A DNA stretch of 42,210 nt from Hyphomicrobium sp. (GCA_002928955.1 PERT01000029.1:1-42210), one strand, 5' to 3'. Positions 33,685 to 42,210 are shown, counted from the first letter of the stretch. Notes: a model not told the origin generated them from the letters alone. Program-made: numbers and translations.

Positions 33685-33885
33685 ATGATCACAATCGTCA
33701 TATCGGCTTGCCTGATTTCTGAGCCAACAACTTGCAAAGACTATAAGATTCCGCTTGACGCCGACATCGACGAGACGAAGTGCTCGTATTTCGCGCCCCC
33801 GCACTTCGGCAAATGGGCCGACGAGCATCCAGGCTGGAAGATCGTCAAATGGCGTTGTGCATCTGGCAACGTCAACGATATCTGA
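33685..33885 (+). CDS. Small protein (66 aa), conserved-looking
   Basis: The product begins MITIVISACLISEPTTCKD and carries three further key residues: Cys33 (KCSYFAPPHF), the HPGWKIVKWRC segment and Trp44. It resembles short Hyphomicrobiales proteins of unknown function that I recall only in outline. The ATG has aaggag 10 bases upstream. It lies 80 bases after palindromic copy 3 and convergent with the DUF1194 gene. Confidence 0.68.
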   Translation: MITIVISACLISEPTTCKDYKIPLDADIDETKCSYFAPPHFGKWADEHPGWKIVKWRCASGNVNDI

Positions 33886-33954
33886 GCATCGCGACGGGTT
33901 CTGGACAGACGTGACGACCTGCAGCTCGAACCTCGCGACGACCCCCGGCCACGT

Positions 33955-34737
33955 TCAGGGTTGGGATTTCGTCCGAGGGCCGGGTTGCAGAGCGTACCTG
34001 CTGGGCTGGTATGATAACCAGCTGATTTCGGTCACAAATTTCTGCTTGATCGCGCGACCGAAGTCGCCGTAACCCTCGGCGGGCAGAACGAATGACCCAG
34101 GCCCGCCCATGACATTCTCGACGAACCACGGCGCCAGCGTCGCGGCCTCGCGGCCTTCCAGAATGGGCAGCCCATTGACGACGGTGTTCGCCTCGACCAG
34201 TTCATCGCGCACGACGCGGGCGGGTTCCTCCGGATTGCAGTTGTCGCTCCCGTCTCCGGACACGTCTACCACCAGCCGCGCAGCCTTGACGGGCACCTGC
34301 GTCACGATCTTGTCGGATACGAAGCGAAGCATCTTGGCGAGGCAGGTGAACTCACCGCCTTGCCGCGGGACCTTACGCACCTTCGCGGCGGCGGCCGCCG
34401 CGTCTGCCTTCGACTTGATCTTGATCCAAGGGACGGCGATCTGCGGCCGATCCGACCACGTCACCATCATGAACAGGATGCCGCCCCGTGGCCCGGTCAG
34501 GATTGCGTCGAGTACCTTCGGGTCCTCAAGCGCTTTGGCGATCCCTTCCATCTGCAGCGTGTAGCGGTGCTCGTCCACCGAGTTCGAAACATCGACGGAC
34601 ACGACCAGCGCAGTGTCAACTTCGGCAGGCTGCGGCGCGGTCGCATACTGGGCCAATTGAACCTGACTGAGACCCGTTGAGCCTGAGGCCAGGACCAAAA
34701 TGGCTCCCGCAATGGCGGCCTTAGCCCTGCTGCTCAA
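33955..34737 (-). CDS. DUF1194 family protein with a von Willebrand A-like domain, secreted
   Basis: The 260-residue precursor matches DUF1194: VVSVDVSNSVDEHRYTLQMEG has the D-x-S-x-S metal site, and VDVSGDGSDNC a second conserved block. The frame opens at a GTG at 34827. A TTG at 34737 has ggagg at 5-base spacing and is followed by a clean signal peptide (SSRAKAAIAGAILVLASG), so I take it as the start. The family's function is unknown; vWA domains bind proteins. Confidence 0.8.
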   Translation of the reverse strand: MSSRAKAAIAGAILVLASGSTGLSQVQLAQYATAPQPAEVDTALVVSVDVSNSVDEHRYTLQMEGIAKALEDPKVLDAILTGPRGGILFMMVTWSDRPQIAVPWIKIKSKADAAAAAAKVRKVPRQGGEFTCLAKMLRFVSDKIVTQVPVKAARLVVDVSGDGSDNCNPEEPARVVRDELVEANTVVNGLPILEGREAATLAPWFVENVMGGPGSFVLPAEGYGDFGRAIKQKFVTEISWLSYQPSRYALQPGPRTKSQP

Positions 34738-34890
34738 TCCTGCCTCCAAGATTAGCCCGCTGGGCAATGGCGCCGCAGGACCTTTCACGTCTCCACCGGC
34801 GAGCATAGAACATTTGATCCTGCGCACGAAGGCGTGTCCAGATCAATCCACGCCCCGCGCAACCAGCAGGCCTCGTCGAGACGGCGTCGG

Positions 34891-35400
34891 CTACTTGCGG
34901 CGGCCCATGAACTCCATCTTGCCGATGTCGAGGCCGGAAGCGCGCAGGATCGCGTAGGCCGTGGTGGCGTGGAAGAAGAAGTTCGGCAGCACGAAGTGGA
35001 GCAGGTAGTCCTGACCTTTGAAGACCATCTCTTCGCCGGCGACCTTGAGTTTGACTTCCCGCTGTTCGGAGCCAGCAATCGCCGAGGACGGCAAGGACCT
35101 GAGAAAGGTCACCGTTCTGTCTATCCGCGCCTTGAGCTCGTCGATGGTGGTTTCGGTATCGGGGAAGCTTGGCACGTCGACACCAGCGAGCCGGGCACCC
35201 GCCCCCTTGGCGAAATCGCATGTGAGTTGAACTTGCCGGGTGAGCGGGAACATGTCCGGGAACAGTCGCATGCCGAGCATTACGGATGGCTCGATCTTGC
35301 GAGCTGCACAGTGCTCTGCCATCCGCCCAAGAATGTTCGAAATAGAGGTGAGCGTCTGCACGAACACGGGAATTGATGCGTCATACATCGTGATGGACAA
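34891..35400 (-). CDS. DUF1993 family protein
   Basis: The 169-residue protein matches DUF1993 (DinB-like helical bundle): MYDASIPVFVQTLTSISNIL, LFPDMFPLTRQVQLTCDFAKG, VLPNFFFHATTAYAILRASG. The start is TTG with ggag at suitable spacing, and the usual family N-terminus (MSxxMY) fits it better than the ATG four codons later. No enzymatic role is established. It is a single gene. Confidence 0.87.
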   Translation of the reverse strand: MSITMYDASIPVFVQTLTSISNILGRMAEHCAARKIEPSVMLGMRLFPDMFPLTRQVQLTCDFAKGAGARLAGVDVPSFPDTETTIDELKARIDRTVTFLRSLPSSAIAGSEQREVKLKVAGEEMVFKGQDYLLHFVLPNFFFHATTAYAILRASGLDIGKMEFMGRRK

Positions 35401-35575
35401 GGCGGTGCACTCCTAGTTTTTAATTCCGGACATTCGGAACTTATCCTCAATCTGCGATGTTGTACAGTCGGCACACGCGGCAGGCATGGAGAGTGATGAC
35501 CTTACTGGTTGCGCTCAACCAGCAAAGGTTGTGGTGAAGTCCCACCAACTGGAAAAAGTCTGAATGAAAAGATGG

Positions 35576-35647
<72 letters not shown>

Positions 35648-36092
35648 CACGCAAGTGATTTAGCCGTCGTGCCCCGGCGGCGCAACGACCGAAATCAAGC
35701 TTGAGCCAGCTTCACGACCACCGCCACCCACATCACCAGGAGCTCAGTGCCCGCAGGGTCACCGGCGGTTCGCAACGTGCGAAGCCCTTCGGACCGCGGG
35801 GCTGGCGAGCACGTGTTAAACGAAATCCGCGCAATCGAATGCGCGGGGAAGTCGGCTTTTCCTGCGTGCATGTGCGAGGCAGCCATGGGACGTCCTCTGA
35901 GTGACAGGTCCCCGCTCCCGCCGGCGCGGACCGACAACCGGCCTCCGGCTACTGGCACCATCTGGCACCATCGCCAAACCACGGCTCAAGAATATCGTAT
36001 TTCTGCCCTGGAGCATCCTTGCCATCGCTGTGCACAAAGACTGGCCGACGGTCGCACTCGAAACTTTTCGAATGCACCGATCACGTCCCCTC
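35648..36092. other. No confident gene between tRNA-Val and rcdA
   Basis: Several short frames cross these 445 bases on both strands, but none has family likeness or a ribosome-binding site. The minus-strand frame ending at 35695 has a hydrophobic end (ELLVMWVAVVVKLA) that might be a gene remnant; this is not strong enough to call. Confidence 0.4.
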
Positions 36093-36638
36093 TCATGCCT
36101 TGCCGGCGAACGCCTGCTTCAGAAGTGACATCTGATGGCCAACTGGGTTTGGCGCTGTCGTGTCTGCCGCCGCCGGTTCCGACCCAACCGCCATGGCGCG
36201 GTCGATCTGAACGATGCGGTCATGCAGCTTGAAGCTTTCCTCGATCAGCAGCCGCAACCCCTCGGGCAATTCGGCGAAGCCCTTGATGTGCGACGGCCGG
36301 CCGAAACTCTGTAGCTTCACGCGTTGGCGCTTCCGCTTGGCTTCGTCCTCGGTGATCTCGCCTTCCTTCAGCGCGCGCCGGATCAGAAGCCACGACGCAA
36401 GGTCGAGGAGCCGGGTCGTCAACCGCATGCTTTCGGTGGCGTAGAGAACCGTGGATGCGCCCTTGAGCGCCTTGGCTTCCTTGCGGCCCGGCCCATCGAG
36501 ATAGGCCGCCGATCGCTCGACCAGCGCCATCCCCTCTCTGAACACAAGCTCGAAACCATCGGACGACTGGAAGTGGGCGCCGAATGAAACCGTTACGTTG
36601 CCGTCACCCGAGGCACCGATTACGCGTGTACTGCTCAT
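36093..36638 (-). CDS. rcdA: DUF1465 protein, RcdA family
   Basis: The 181-residue protein matches DUF1465: AAYLDGPGRKEAKALKG, VLYATESMRLTTRLLDLASWLL and RALKEGEITEDEA. In Caulobacter RcdA is an adaptor that brings CtrA to ClpXP at the pole during the cell cycle. It lies beside DUF1192 and a quinone oxidoreductase, a neighbourhood I associate with Hyphomicrobiales. Start ATG 36638 or GTG 36644. Confidence 0.87.
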   Translation of the reverse strand: MSSTRVIGASGDGNVTVSFGAHFQSSDGFELVFREGMALVERSAAYLDGPGRKEAKALKGASTVLYATESMRLTTRLLDLASWLLIRRALKEGEITEDEAKRKRQRVKLQSFGRPSHIKGFAELPEGLRLLIEESFKLHDRIVQIDRAMAVGSEPAAADTTAPNPVGHQMSLLKQAFAGKA

Positions 36639-36949
36639 GTTCACCGTGACACACTGACTAGAACTTCATGAACCCTAACATCGAAACACCATAGACGGCC
36701 ATAGTTAACAATGCGTCCCAAAAAGAGGCAGGGGTTCGACCGAACTAAGTGCCAAACCTTTCATAGCAAAAAAAGAGCCGCTCTCGAGGAGCGGCTCAGA
36801 AGTCTTAAGGGAGGCGTCAAACAGAGTGGACAGTGGCCACTCACGATCCAAAGATTGGACAGGCGTGACCTTAGCCCGCCGTGGTTAAGTAATTATGAAG
36901 CGCCGGACCGAGCGCACAGTCGCCCCGTTCATATTCTGCGTCCGCGATC
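36639..36949. other. Intergenic region between rcdA and the DUF1192 gene
   Basis: The 311 bases hold a strong minus-strand terminator (36768-36797) and the rcdA promoter. I see no other feature. Confidence 0.5.
36768..36797 (-). terminator. Intrinsic terminator of the DUF1192 gene
   Basis: A 9-bp stem (36775-36783 with 36789-36797) and a 5-base loop are followed on the minus strand by seven T (36774-36768). It lies about 150 bases past the DUF1192 stop. Confidence 0.88.
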
Positions 36950-37138
36950 TCAACTCTTGAACAGCGACGCTGCGGCGATCTCGATCGACCGCTTCCGCTC
37001 GATCTCGGCTTTGGTCCGCGTGATCTCTGCTTCGAGCGCCGCGACCCGTTCGCGCAGCTCGGCCAGTCCGTGCGTATCGATCGGCTCACCCACCGTGATC
37101 GTCCTTGCCGGCCTTGGGCGTTCGTCATCCCAATTCAT
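36950..37138 (-). CDS. DUF1192 family small protein
   Basis: The 62-residue protein matches DUF1192: MNWDDERPRPARTITVGEPI at the N-terminus, then a helix LAELRERVAALEAEI that can form a coiled coil, and AAASLFKS at the end. ATG at 37138 follows ggag. The frame extends to 37186 but the family start is clear. Function unknown. Confidence 0.9.
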   Translation of the reverse strand: MNWDDERPRPARTITVGEPIDTHGLAELRERVAALEAEITRTKAEIERKRSIEIAAASLFKS

Positions 37139-37440
37139 CTCTTGCTCCGTCGCGATGCCTGTTATCCCGGCCACCGAGCGTGCCACGGCGCGGCCGGTGT
37201 CTCAATCGCTTGTATCGCGTTCGCGCGCCGGGCTAGTGTCGCGCCGCTAACGTTTCGTAGCCACTCGCGGCTGGTCCGAAAAACCAAACGTCAGAGGCAA
37301 AAGCCATGCGAGAACTTTAGCCACGCTCGTATTCCTTGTGGTTCCGATATTTATTCCGCACGGCACTGCGGCAAGACGCAAATGTCGGGACCGAGACACG
37401 AGACCAAGCGACGAAAAACCCGCAACGACAGGATGCCCCG
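37139..37440. other. Divergent intergenic region with a degenerate repeat
   Basis: These 302 bases between the DUF1192 gene and the quinone oxidoreductase hold palindromic copy 4 (37232-37402). The repeat ends 38 bases from the oxidoreductase start, so the promoter of that gene lies in or against it. Confidence 0.5.
37232..37402 (-). repeat. Composite palindromic repeat B+A, inverted and degenerate (copy 4)
   Basis: The order and direction match copy 3: an A half (37232 to about 37323; ccaaacgtcagaggcaaaagc is the clearest block, seen in part) and a B half (37326-37402; ctcgtattccttg at one end and aaatgtcggga towards the other). Many bases differ, so this is an old copy. Confidence 0.7.
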
Positions 37441-38439
37441 ATGACCGCGCTGCCCGAGACCATGACCGCCGTTGAGTTCAAGGGCAAAGGCGGACCCGAG
37501 GTTCTCGTCGAATGCCGCATCGCGGTGCCGCGCCCGGGTCCAGGACAGCTGCTGATCAAGATCGCCTTCGCTGGAGTCAACCGCCCGGACGTGCTCCAGC
37601 GCAAGGGGCTATATCCCGCTCCCAAGGGCCACTCCGAGATCCCGGGCCTGGAAGTCTCAGGCGGGGTCGCAGCGGTCGGACAAGGCTGCGCGCGCTTCAA
37701 GGCGGGCGACCAAGTGATGGCTCTGGTCAACGGCGGTGGCTACGCCGGGTACTGCCTCGCCGACGAGCCCGCCACTCTTCCCATTCCCGCCGGAGTTTCT
37801 CTGGCCGAAGCCGCGGCCATCCCCGAGACCTTCTTCACCGTCTGGCACAACGTCTTCGAGCGCGGCGGGCTCAGGGCGGGCGAGTGGTTCATGGTCCATG
37901 GCGGCACCAGCGGCATCGGCGTCACCGCTATTCAGCTCGCGAAGGCCAACGGCGCCAAGGTCATCGCCACGGCAGGCTCGGCTGTCAAATGCGCGGCCTG
38001 CCGCGACCTCGGCGCCGACATCGCCGTCGACTACTCGACCGAGGATTTTGTTGATGCCGTCAAGGCCGCGACCCAGGGCCGTGGCGTCGACCTGATCCTC
38101 GACATGGTCGGCGGCGATTACGTGGACCGCAACATCCGTTCGCTGGCGGACGAAGGTCGGCTGGTGAACATCGCTTACCAGAAGGGTTCGAAGGTCGAAG
38201 CCGACATGATGCGCGTCATGCTCAAGCGGCTGACGCTTACGGGGTCCACACTCCGCATCCGCCCCATCGAGGTCAAAGGCCGCATCGCCCGCGGCGTCGA
38301 AACCAACGTGTTGCCGATGCTCGCCGACGGCCGCGTGAAGGTGGTCATGGATCAGACCTTCGCGCTTGCCGACGCGGCCCAGGCGCACATCCGCATGGAA
38401 ACGAGCCAGCACATCGGCAAGATCGTGCTCAGGGCATAA
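37441..38439 (+). CDS. NAD(P)H quinone oxidoreductase, PIG3 family
   Basis: The 332-residue MDR protein has VEFKGKGGPEVL at the start and the nucleotide site GGTSGIGVTAIQLAKANGA. ADEPATLPIPAGVSLAEAAAIPETFFTVWHN is the PIG3/TP53I3-type segment, shown in part. It reduces quinones with NADPH, probably in stress defence. It lacks the zinc ligands of alcohol dehydrogenases. ATG 37441 and 37462 are both possible. The frame is open to 37336, inside the repeat. Confidence 0.9.
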   Translation: MTALPETMTAVEFKGKGGPEVLVECRIAVPRPGPGQLLIKIAFAGVNRPDVLQRKGLYPAPKGHSEIPGLEVSGGVAAVGQGCARFKAGDQVMALVNGGGYAGYCLADEPATLPIPAGVSLAEAAAIPETFFTVWHNVFERGGLRAGEWFMVHGGTSGIGVTAIQLAKANGAKVIATAGSAVKCAACRDLGADIAVDYSTEDFVDAVKAATQGRGVDLILDMVGGDYVDRNIRSLADEGRLVNIAYQKGSKVEADMMRVMLKRLTLTGSTLRIRPIEVKGRIARGVETNVLPMLADGRVKVVMDQTFALADAAQAHIRMETSQHIGKIVLRA

Positions 38440-38595
38440 CAGCGCGTTACGCCGCCGCCTGCCGCCATTCTGGAAAGGGATCGGGGGGATCGACGGAATA
38501 GCGCGGTCGCACGGATCGGATAATATTACACCTATATTGCAACGCAAGCCTGCGCGACACGCCTCACAATTCAGGGGGCGCCACCCATCGTCGTT

Positions 38596-39480
38596 CTACC
38601 AGCTCAAGCCCGTCATCGCCGCCACTGGCTGTGCGGCGCCTTCCGGAAACAGTTCGGCCAGCACCGCGTCATCGAGCGACGTCCCGCCTGCAAGGTGGAT
38701 GCCACTGGCCACGAACACCGAACGCACGCCAGCCGCAGCCGCGCCCGCGATATCCGTGCGAATGCCATCGCCGATGGCCAGCACGCGATCGCGCGCCACT
38801 GGGCCGCCCCGCAACTCCGCCGCCTTTTTCAACGCCATGTCGTAGATCGGCAGGTGCGGCTTGCCCGCATAGGCGACCTTGCCGCCGATCTGCTCATACG
38901 CCGCCGCGATTGCACCCGCGCAATAAACGATTTTGCCACCGCGCTCGACGGTGAGATCAGGGTTGGCGCAGATCATCTCGACGTCGCACACCTTGAAGTC
39001 GGCGAGCAGGTCTGCGTAGTCGTCAGGCGTGTCGGTCTCGTCGTCGAACAATCCCGTGCAAACGACGACCCCCGCGACGTCGATCGACGCCCCCATATGC
39101 CCAAGGCCGTCGAATATCGGCGTGTCCCGTTCCGGGCCGAGATGGGAAATCAACTGGTGCCGCGCCACTGCATCCGCAATGAGCCCGCGCGCCGCGTCAC
39201 CCGACGACACGATCGCGTCAAACGCCGCACGGCTGACCCCGATGCGATCGAGTTGGCTCGCAACGCTGGCCGCCGGCCGCGGTGCGTTCGACAGCAATAG
39301 AACGGTTCCGCCCATTGCGCGAAATCGCTCACACGCATCCACGGCACCGGCGAACGGCGCGACGCCGTTGTGCATCACGCCCCAGATGTCGGTGAGCCAG
39401 AGATCGGAGGACCGCGCCAAACCTTCCACGTGCGCGACGATCGGAATGCGCCTGCCACCCGTCCTGTTCATCCGCGTCAC
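38596..39480 (-). CDS. HAD-superfamily class IIA hydrolase (TIGR01459-like)
   Basis: The 294-residue protein has motif I LTDIWGVMHNG (Asp31), motif II LLLSNAPRPA, a lysine in GKPHLPIYD and motif IV RVLAIGDGIRTDIAGA. Class IIA members such as NagD act on sugar or nucleotide phosphates, but the substrate of this alphaproteobacterial type is not known. The start is GTG at 39480, overlapping the preceding stop (GTGA), or ATG 39471. Confidence 0.88.
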   Translation of the reverse strand: MTRMNRTGGRRIPIVAHVEGLARSSDLWLTDIWGVMHNGVAPFAGAVDACERFRAMGGTVLLLSNAPRPAASVASQLDRIGVSRAAFDAIVSSGDAARGLIADAVARHQLISHLGPERDTPIFDGLGHMGASIDVAGVVVCTGLFDDETDTPDDYADLLADFKVCDVEMICANPDLTVERGGKIVYCAGAIAAAYEQIGGKVAYAGKPHLPIYDMALKKAAELRGGPVARDRVLAIGDGIRTDIAGAAAAGVRSVFVASGIHLAGGTSLDDAVLAELFPEGAAQPVAAMTGLSW

Positions 39481-40022
39481 CCGCGCCCCGTGGCCTTGCC
39501 GATGACCTGGTTCTGCACGCCGAAGGGCGCGAGCTTCGGCCGGAGGCTGGTGATCCGCCCGGTATTGATCCCCGACCAGCCGATTTCGCCAGAGAGCCGT
39601 CCGTACTCGATCTTCGGGCAGCGGTTCATGACCACGCGAAGCCCTGCAGCCTCTGCCAGCTTGGCGGCTGCGTCGTTGCGCACGCCGAGCTGCATCCAGA
39701 CGACTTTGAGCTCAAGCGTGTCCTTCATCGCCACTGCATCCCGCGTCACATCGAATGCAGCCTCGGAGTTGCGGAACACGTCGATCACGTCGACCGGGCC
39801 TTTCAGACCGCTGACCCGCTCTTCCACTCGCTGGCCGAGGATCTCCTGACCCGCCAGCCCCGGATTGACCGGGATCACTTTGTAGCCCTTTGCAAGCAGG
39901 TACTTCATCGCGAAGTAGCTTGGCCGCGACGTGTTCGACGACGCGCCGACGAACGCGAACACGCGCGCTTCCTGCAGGATCGACGCAATGTAGTCGTCCG
40001 AATAGGTGTCGTGGTTCATCAT
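39477..40022 (-). CDS. CoA-binding domain protein (YccU-like)
   Basis: The 181-residue protein has the Rossmann CoA-binding fold: VFAFVGASSNTSRPS and VIPVNPGLAGQEILGQ, then VVMNRCPKIEY with the conserved Asn-Arg-Cys. The real function is unknown. ATG at 40022 has ggag at 7 bases, so the longer frame from 40325 is rejected. It is coupled to the HAD gene. Confidence 0.88.
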   Translation of the reverse strand: MMNHDTYSDDYIASILQEARVFAFVGASSNTSRPSYFAMKYLLAKGYKVIPVNPGLAGQEILGQRVEERVSGLKGPVDVIDVFRNSEAAFDVTRDAVAMKDTLELKVVWMQLGVRNDAAAKLAEAAGLRVVMNRCPKIEYGRLSGEIGWSGINTGRITSLRPKLAPFGVQNQVIGKATGRG

Positions 40023-40626
40023 GCTGTGCTCCACGTTCTCCGCCCTGTCCCGGTTTTGTAGTCGCCCCGCCGCGCCGCCGCCAGCCCCAAAACAGATCCC
40101 GGCCGCTGTCACAGGCCGTCCAATCAGGTTTGAGACGGGGCTGTCGCATGCGCGTGCTGGGGAACAGACCGCAGGCATGCCGCGCGTGGCCCGACGGCAC
40201 AGTGCATCACCGACATTTGCTGTGGCGATAACGTCGCGGTCAGCGCTTCGGCTTGACGCTATCGCCGCAGGTGCCGCGTCGGTGAGAGCCCTTGGCCAGA
40301 GCGGCGAGAGTGAGCAGCGCGGCAAGCACGACGATCATGCTGCCACACGTGATCACGCGCATCATCCACGTCAGTGGCGAGTGAACGGCCATGGCTGGTG
40401 GCGCCCGTGATCCGTCGAGCGTGCTGCAGGGTGGGTTGGCCCCGAATATCATCGGGATGCCAACACACCACGACAGCCGCGCCCCACGCCGTTGCATGGC
40501 GGTCCGCGACGATCACTGACTGTCGACGGGGGCGATTGCAATCAACTGCAGAGGTGTCCGCAGGGGGGCGCGGGCCGGACCCGGTCGTCATCGGCCGCAA
40601 CGCCTGCAACCAATACTGGCCACAAT
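40023..40626. other. Region without a confident gene; possible small membrane protein
   Basis: The only candidate is a minus-strand frame whose last 50 or so codons (from ATG 40392 to 40240) form one hydrophobic helix, SMIVVLAALLTLAALA, followed by a basic tail. It has no clear ribosome-binding site. The rest of these 604 bases shows nothing I can name. Confidence 0.35.
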
Positions 40627-41052
40627 CTACTCCGGCAACTGCGGCCGCCCGTCGGCACAAAGCGGCAGAAACGGATTATGCGCGACTTCCCAAATGTGGC
40701 CATCGGGGTCGGCGAAGTATCCCGAATAACCGCCCCAGAATACCTTCTGTCCGGGCTTCAAAAGCTTGGCCCCGGCGGCGACGGCTTCGGCAAGCACGGA
40801 GTCGACCTCCGGGTCGCTTCCAACATTATGCGCCAGTGCGATGCCGGAAAATCCTGCCGCGCCATCGCTCACCTGCGCGTCCTCGGCGAGCGCGGCGCGA
40901 CCATAGAGACCGAGCACGATGCCGCCCGCATCGAAGAACGTCACGCTCTCCGTCGACTTGGACGACGCCTTGAACCCGAGCCGTTCATAAAAGGCGCGGG
41001 CGCGGACCATATCGGCCACCCCGAGCGTGACGAACGTGATGCGGGGTTGCAT
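40627..41052 (-). CDS. Glyoxalase/VOC family protein
   Basis: The 141-residue protein has one VOC domain: ITFVTLGVADMVRARAFYE at the start and GGYSGYFADPDGHIWEVAHNP near the end, with a Glu/His metal set. Related proteins include bleomycin-resistance-like and glyoxalase enzymes; the substrate cannot be told. ATG at 41052 follows aggaga, and the longer frame is rejected. Confidence 0.88.
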   Translation of the reverse strand: MQPRITFVTLGVADMVRARAFYERLGFKASSKSTESVTFFDAGGIVLGLYGRAALAEDAQVSDGAAGFSGIALAHNVGSDPEVDSVLAEAVAAGAKLLKPGQKVFWGGYSGYFADPDGHIWEVAHNPFLPLCADGRPQLPE

Positions 41053-41182
41053 GCGCCGTCTCCTCTGGCTTTGAACTCTCTCGCCGAAGCGCGCGTCAAC
41101 GTCCACACCTCGCCGGTGGCGCGCGTCCCGATACCTGTCGGAGTTGCGCTTCCTGCATCCAGCACGACGCAAGCGAGCTGGT

Positions 41183-42055
41183 TCAACAGCCCTTCCAGTC
41201 CGGCTTGCGCTTCTCGATAAAGGCGCCGATGCCCTCCCTGGCGTCTTCGAACATCATATTCTGCACCATCACTTCGGCGGCATAGTCGTAGGCGTCCGCC
41301 AGCGTCGTTTCGATCTGGTGGTAGAATGCTTCCTTGCCGACCGCGACCGCGGCCGGTGACTTCGCCGCGATCTGTCGCGCGAAGGCGAGCGCGCCGTCCA
41401 CGGCGGTGCCGTCGGCCATCACGCGATTGACGAGGCCGTAATCGGCGGCGGCGTCAGCGCTCAGCAATTCGCCGAGCAGCAGCATCTCCATGGCGCGCTT
41501 CCGCGGCACGTTGCGCGACAGCGCCACCATTGGCGTCGAACAGAAGAGCCCGATATTGACCCCCGGCGTACAGAACTTCGCGTCCACGGACGCGACCGCG
41601 AGATCGCAGGTCGCGACCAGCTGACAGCCGGCCGCCGTCGCCGTCGCGTGCACCGCCGCGATCACCGGCTTCGGACATTTGACGATGCCTTGCATGACGT
41701 CGGCGCAGAGCCGCATGGTGAGCGCATAGAACGCGCGGCCACCGTCGGCGTCGACGCGGCGCGCCGTCAGCTCCTTGAGATCGTGGCCGGCGCAGAAAGC
41801 GGGACCGTTGGCGGCGAGAACGATAGCTCGAACGTCGGTGTCCTGGCTGAGGTCTCGCATGGCCGCACCCAGCGCTTCCAGCATCGCAAGCGAGAGTGCG
41901 TTTCGTGCAGCCGGCCGGTCGAGCGTGACGACCGCGACGCCAGGCTCGGGCCGGGTGACCACGACAGGTGGTCCGTCAGCCTTCGCCCCATTCGGCGACG
42001 CGCCAGGGGCAGCGCCCCGCGCGGGGTGCGCGTAGGTCTCGGGCTTGTCTTGCAT
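41183..42055 (-). CDS. Enoyl-CoA hydratase/isomerase family protein, ECHDC3-like
   Basis: The 290-residue crotonase-fold protein has AFCAGHDLKEL (oxyanion-hole strand) and GLFCSTPMVALSRNVPRKRAMEMLL, the mark of the ECHDC3 group. The two glutamates of true hydratases are absent: the first region reads AAGCQLVATCD and the second has no Glu. The reaction is therefore unlikely to be classical hydration. ATG 42055 follows ggagg. Confidence 0.87.
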   Translation of the reverse strand: MQDKPETYAHPARGAAPGASPNGAKADGPPVVVTRPEPGVAVVTLDRPAARNALSLAMLEALGAAMRDLSQDTDVRAIVLAANGPAFCAGHDLKELTARRVDADGGRAFYALTMRLCADVMQGIVKCPKPVIAAVHATATAAGCQLVATCDLAVASVDAKFCTPGVNIGLFCSTPMVALSRNVPRKRAMEMLLLGELLSADAAADYGLVNRVMADGTAVDGALAFARQIAAKSPAAVAVGKEAFYHQIETTLADAYDYAAEVMVQNMMFEDAREGIGAFIEKRKPDWKGC

Positions 42056-42116
42056 CTCGTGGCGCCTCCGCAATGCGGGTCATGTTGTCCCCGGCACGGG
42101 GAGTTCAGACGTCAAC

Positions 42117-42210
42117 CTAGTGTTCCGGCGCCGACATTTGATTCCCGTTGCAACGCGCTCCAGATCAAATGTCGGCGCCTAAGGAACACTAGCAAACCTA
42201 TGATTCTAGT
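42117..42210 (+). repeat. Composite palindromic repeat B+A (copy 5, cut by the window end)
   Basis: The B half at 42117-42192 is complete, with ends ctagtgttcc and ggaacactag and a 15-bp inner stem. The 18 bases after it are the start of the A half and are identical to bases 1-18 of the window. Confidence 0.9.

Noticed and set aside
35695-35982. 95-codon frame with a hydrophobic end, possible gene remnant
   Set aside because: One hydrophobic stretch is too little evidence, and the start region is not credible.

Overview
The window reads as a chromosomal segment of a GC-rich alphaproteobacterial methylotroph, most likely in the Hyphomicrobiales. The evidence is a tetrahydromethanopterin (H4MPT)/methylofuran formaldehyde-oxidation gene set, a lanthanide-type methanol dehydrogenase xoxFGJ cluster, and a house-keeping tail typical of that order (an RcdA/DUF1465 gene, a DUF1192 gene, a PIG3-type quinone oxidoreductase and a TIGR01459-type HAD phosphatase). 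The genus cannot be fixed from sequence reading alone.

Region 1 (about 0.1-8.6 kb) is a tightly overlapping plus-strand operon: beta-RFAP synthase, mtdB, a COG2232-type ATP-grasp ligase, mch, a RimK-type ATP-grasp ligase and a CitG-like protein, followed by fae with its own leader and terminator. A HisA-like TIM barrel on the minus strand and an MfnF-like gene on the plus strand follow, divergently arranged. Region 2 (8.6-16.0 kb) is a ten-gene minus-strand operon. It starts with a secreted DUF2380-like protein and a NitT/TauT-type ABC importer (binding protein, permease, ATPase) and runs without gaps into mfnB, folB, mfnE, a DmrB-type flavoprotein, a dihydropteroate-synthase-like gene and a DUF447 gene. 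These cofactor genes make the C1 carriers used by the enzymes of region 1 and by FhcD/FhcC.

Region 3 (16.3-21.5 kb) is a plus-strand lut-like cluster: LutA-type binding protein, YVTN propeller, degenerate cupredoxin, ABC ATPase, ABC-2 permease and an exported helical protein. In Methylorubrum such a cluster handles lanthanides for XoxF. Region 4 (21.6-25.7 kb) is the convergent xoxF-xoxG-xoxJ-CxxxCW operon on the minus strand. Region 5 (26.2-31.2 kb) holds the quinoprotein-associated SoxH-like and SoxYZ-like genes, two unrecognised periplasmic proteins, a second YVTN propeller and an MxaD-like protein.

Region 6 (31.5-33.2 kb) is fhcD-fhcC, half of the formyltransferase/hydrolase complex, without fhcA or fhcB beside it. 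From 33.6 kb on come general genes: a 66-aa protein, DUF1194, DUF1993, tRNA-Val(UAC), RcdA, DUF1192, Qor, HAD phosphatase, CoA-binding protein, VOC protein and an ECHDC3-like protein.

The most striking non-coding feature is a composite palindromic element (about 170 bp, two hairpins, each bounded by CTAGTGT/ACACTAG). It is present complete, partial or degenerate at five places: 1-92, 31273-31363, 33447-33602, 37232-37402 and 42117-42210. Two copies in opposite orientation bracket fhcDC. Both window ends lie inside copies, so the window may be a contig cut at repeats.

Together the genes describe one pathway. XoxF oxidises methanol and passes electrons to XoxG. Fae, MtdB, Mch and Fhc carry the formaldehyde carbon to formate on H4MPT and methylofuran. 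The rest build these carriers or supply the metal and periplasmic accessory functions.
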